Shown: positions 62,727 to 64,000 of the stretch, in pieces
Layout: the number at the start of each line of letters is the position of its first letter
Numbering within the stretch: position 1 is the first letter of the stretch
NCBI GenBank assembly: GCA_015065785.1
Contig: SVPR01000006.1
Location: 54,762 to 118,761, forward strand
Reading direction: 5' to 3'
DNA from: Oscillospiraceae bacterium
Lineage (GTDB): Bacteria > Bacillota > Clostridia > Oscillospirales > Acutalibacteraceae
Length of the DNA stretch: 64,000 bases
The notes under the pieces: generated by a model
The model's input: the letters and a program-made list of their open reading frames with translations, nothing else
Told to the model about the DNA's origin: nothing
Database searches by the model: none
Program-made: the position numbers and the translations under genes

Positions 62727-64000
62727 TTATTTATCCATTGCATTTTCTTCTAATAAAAATTGCTCTATTCCAATATATAAAATCCCATTTTCATCATGCC
62801 AGGGAATAATGTTATCTTTTACAACAACTATTTTTTTAAAAGAATCGCCCACACGGTTCAATGAACGAATTTCTTGCTGACGCTTCTCTTCATCAGCTAC
62901 GGTTAATGCTGATTGGATGTAGTATTTTTTGCTACCCTTATTTGCAACAAAATCTATTTCTAATTGAGCACGTGCACTTTTTTTATTTTCGTCTTTGTAA
63001 AAGTATTCAACTACGCCAACATCTACATTAAATTCTCTGTAGCAAAGCTCGTTATAAATAATATTTTCCATAATATGATTTTCTTCTTGCTGACGGAAGT
63101 TAAGACGCGCATTTCTGAGTCCGATATCTGAAAAATAGTATTTTTGTGGTGAACCAATATATTTTCTACCCTTAACATCGTACCTGTTTGCTTTATAAAT
63201 CATAAAAGCATCAATAAAAAATTCAAGATAGCGATTTATTGTTTCATCATCAATATTAATTTGGTAATTACTTTTAAATGTCTTTGCAATTTTTACAGGA
63301 TTAGTTAAAGAACCTACCCCGGAAGAAACTATATTTAACATATCATTAAGAACAGATTTGTCGTATTGAATTTTATTTCTTTCTAAAATATCACTTAAAT
63401 AGATTTTATCAAAAAGGCTTAACAGGTATTGTGCTTTTTCCTCGTGGCTATTTTTACTCATAACAAGTGGTAAACCACCATAGGTGCAATATTCCTGCCA
63501 GGCTAAATGCTTATCTCCATTAAACGCATTAAAAAATTCAGAATAGGAAAGAGGGTGTACTCTGATTTCATCACCACGACCACGAAATTCTGTCAGTATA
63601 TCAGTTGATAACATTTTTGAATTACTGCCGGTTATATAAACATCAATATTTTCGTGCTTCATCAGTCCCAGAACAACATCAACAAATCCAATTTTATCTT
63701 CTACACCTTCAATGTAAGGATTCTGAATGGTAACTACTTTTTGTATTTCATCAAGAAAAACAAAATAATTCTTATTTTTATCATTAGTTAAAGAACGAAT
63801 ATAGTTCCCAAGCTCTATTGGATTACGATATTTAATATTTTCATCATCATCAAGCTGTAATGCGATTATGCAATCCTCATCAATTCCTGTTGATTTTAAG
63901 TAATCTTTGTAAATATTGAAAAGTAAATAAGATTTTCCGGAACGCCTTATACCTGTAATTACTTTTACCAGACCATTTTGTTTTTTGTTTATAAGTTTTT
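62727..64000 (-). CDS. AAA-type ATPase with DUF4143 domain, cut at the window edge
   Basis: The minus-strand frame stays open from its TAA at 62727 to the right window edge, so about 423 residues are visible and the true start lies outside. Walker A is GIRRSGKSY (revcomp near 63935), Walker B YFVFLDEIQ (near 63760) and TGSNSKML (sensor) follow. Then comes PLSYSEFFNAF (typical of the family) and the C-terminal DUF4143 nuclease-like domain (YYFSDIGLRNARLNF, then ENIIYNELCYR and EIDFVAN). The family is frequent in anaerobes; its role is unsettled. The ATG at 63662 is internal. Confidence 0.85.
   Translation of the reverse strand, partial: KLINKKQNGLVKVITGIRRSGKSYLLFNIYKDYLKSTGIDEDCIIALQLDDDENIKYRNPIELGNYIRSLTNDKNKNYFVFLDEIQKVVTIQNPYIEGVEDKIGFVDVVLGLMKHENIDVYITGSNSKMLSTDILTEFRGRGDEIRVHPLSYSEFFNAFNGDKHLAWQEYCTYGGLPLVMSKNSHEEKAQYLLSLFDKIYLSDILERNKIQYDKSVLNDMLNIVSSGVGSLTNPVKIAKTFKSNYQINIDDETINRYLEFFIDAFMIYKANRYDVKGRKYIGSPQKYYFSDIGLRNARLNFRQQEENHIMENIIYNELCYREFNVDVGVVEYFYKDENKKSARAQLEIDFVANKGSKKYYIQSALTVADEEKRQQEIRSLNRVGDSFKKIVVVKDNIIPWHDENGILYIGIEQFLLEENAMDK

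Noticed and set aside
63660..63662. ATG 63662 as start of the DUF4143 ATPase
   Set aside because: The frame continues upstream through Walker A and Walker B to the window edge, so this ATG is internal.
1..64000. Search for tRNA, rRNA, riboswitch and transposase genes
   Set aside because: By eye I found no cloverleaf with T-loop bases, no rRNA, no recognisable riboswitch core and no transposase; a covariance scan would be needed to exclude small RNAs.

Overview
The window is AT-rich and densely coded, with strong AGGAGG-type ribosome sites, frequent ATGA and TAATG overlaps and many intrinsic terminators. The gene set points to an anaerobic, fermentative, low-GC Gram-positive of the class Clostridia, plausibly a gut Oscillospiraceae/Ruminococcaceae-type organism: pyruvate formate-lyase with its activase, a GlgC/GlgD glycogen operon, LuxS, LexA, a manganese catalase-family protein and carbohydrate-active enzymes. 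The lineage is inferred from gene content only. I saw no rRNA, tRNA, prophage, transposase or CRISPR array.

Layout. 1-5.8 kb: SecB-like chaperone behind a truncated gene, an orphan terminator that may end a small RNA, a DUF5412 protein, rRNA methyltransferases (rsmE, RsmF-like), a nitroreductase, a membrane-tethered XRE protein and a manganese catalase-family protein. 5.8-11.3 kb: a glycan-related operon (divergent GH38-like protein, histidine phosphatase, secreted sialate O-acetylesterase). 11.9-12.4 kb: nested inverted-repeat element. 12.4-15.1 kb: membrane HTH protein, zinc-ribbon protein, NUDIX hydrolase. 15.2-19.2 kb: potABCD polyamine transporter, with PotD carrying a C-terminal membrane anchor. 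19.4-22.1 kb: two methyltransferases, a small membrane protein and YbjQ. 22.2-24.3 kb: luxS, tadA and a CPBP protease. 24.5-28.6 kb: zapA-dut-mnmE converging on rsmG and noc. 28.6-34.2 kb: an operon of phosphatase, amidohydrolase, UGM-like flavoprotein and GH31 glucosidase running into rsmG.

34.2-41.2 kb: XRE regulator, then the glycogen operon glgB-glgC-glgD-(zinc-ribbon membrane protein)-glgA. 41.5-45.8 kb: MarR regulator with a heterodimeric ABC exporter. 46-49.1 kb: O-antigen ligase-like protein, lexA and a polysaccharide deacetylase. 49.2-52.9 kb: pflB-pflA from a consensus promoter, followed by a class III Fic protein. 53-55.7 kb: phosphodiesterase, acetyltransferase and methyltransferase, preceded by a 35-residue ORF with its own promoter and terminator. 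55.7-58.8 kb: PHP protein, an HTH-MNT/HEPN toxin-antitoxin pair and mnmA. 58.8-64 kb: ferritin-like protein, XRE-TPR protein, fucose isomerase and a DUF4143 ATPase cut by the window edge.

A family of composite repeats runs through the intergenic spaces at 11.9-12.4, 58.8-58.97, 59.5, 60.5 and 62.7 kb. It combines 7-bp tandem arrays, a GCTTCGC motif and a hairpin with CCTATCATTT arms. The observations I rate highest are the HTH-fused MntA/HepT module, this repeat family, the 35-residue ORF unit at 55.5 kb and a LexA box of non-Bacillus type overlapping the lexA promoter.
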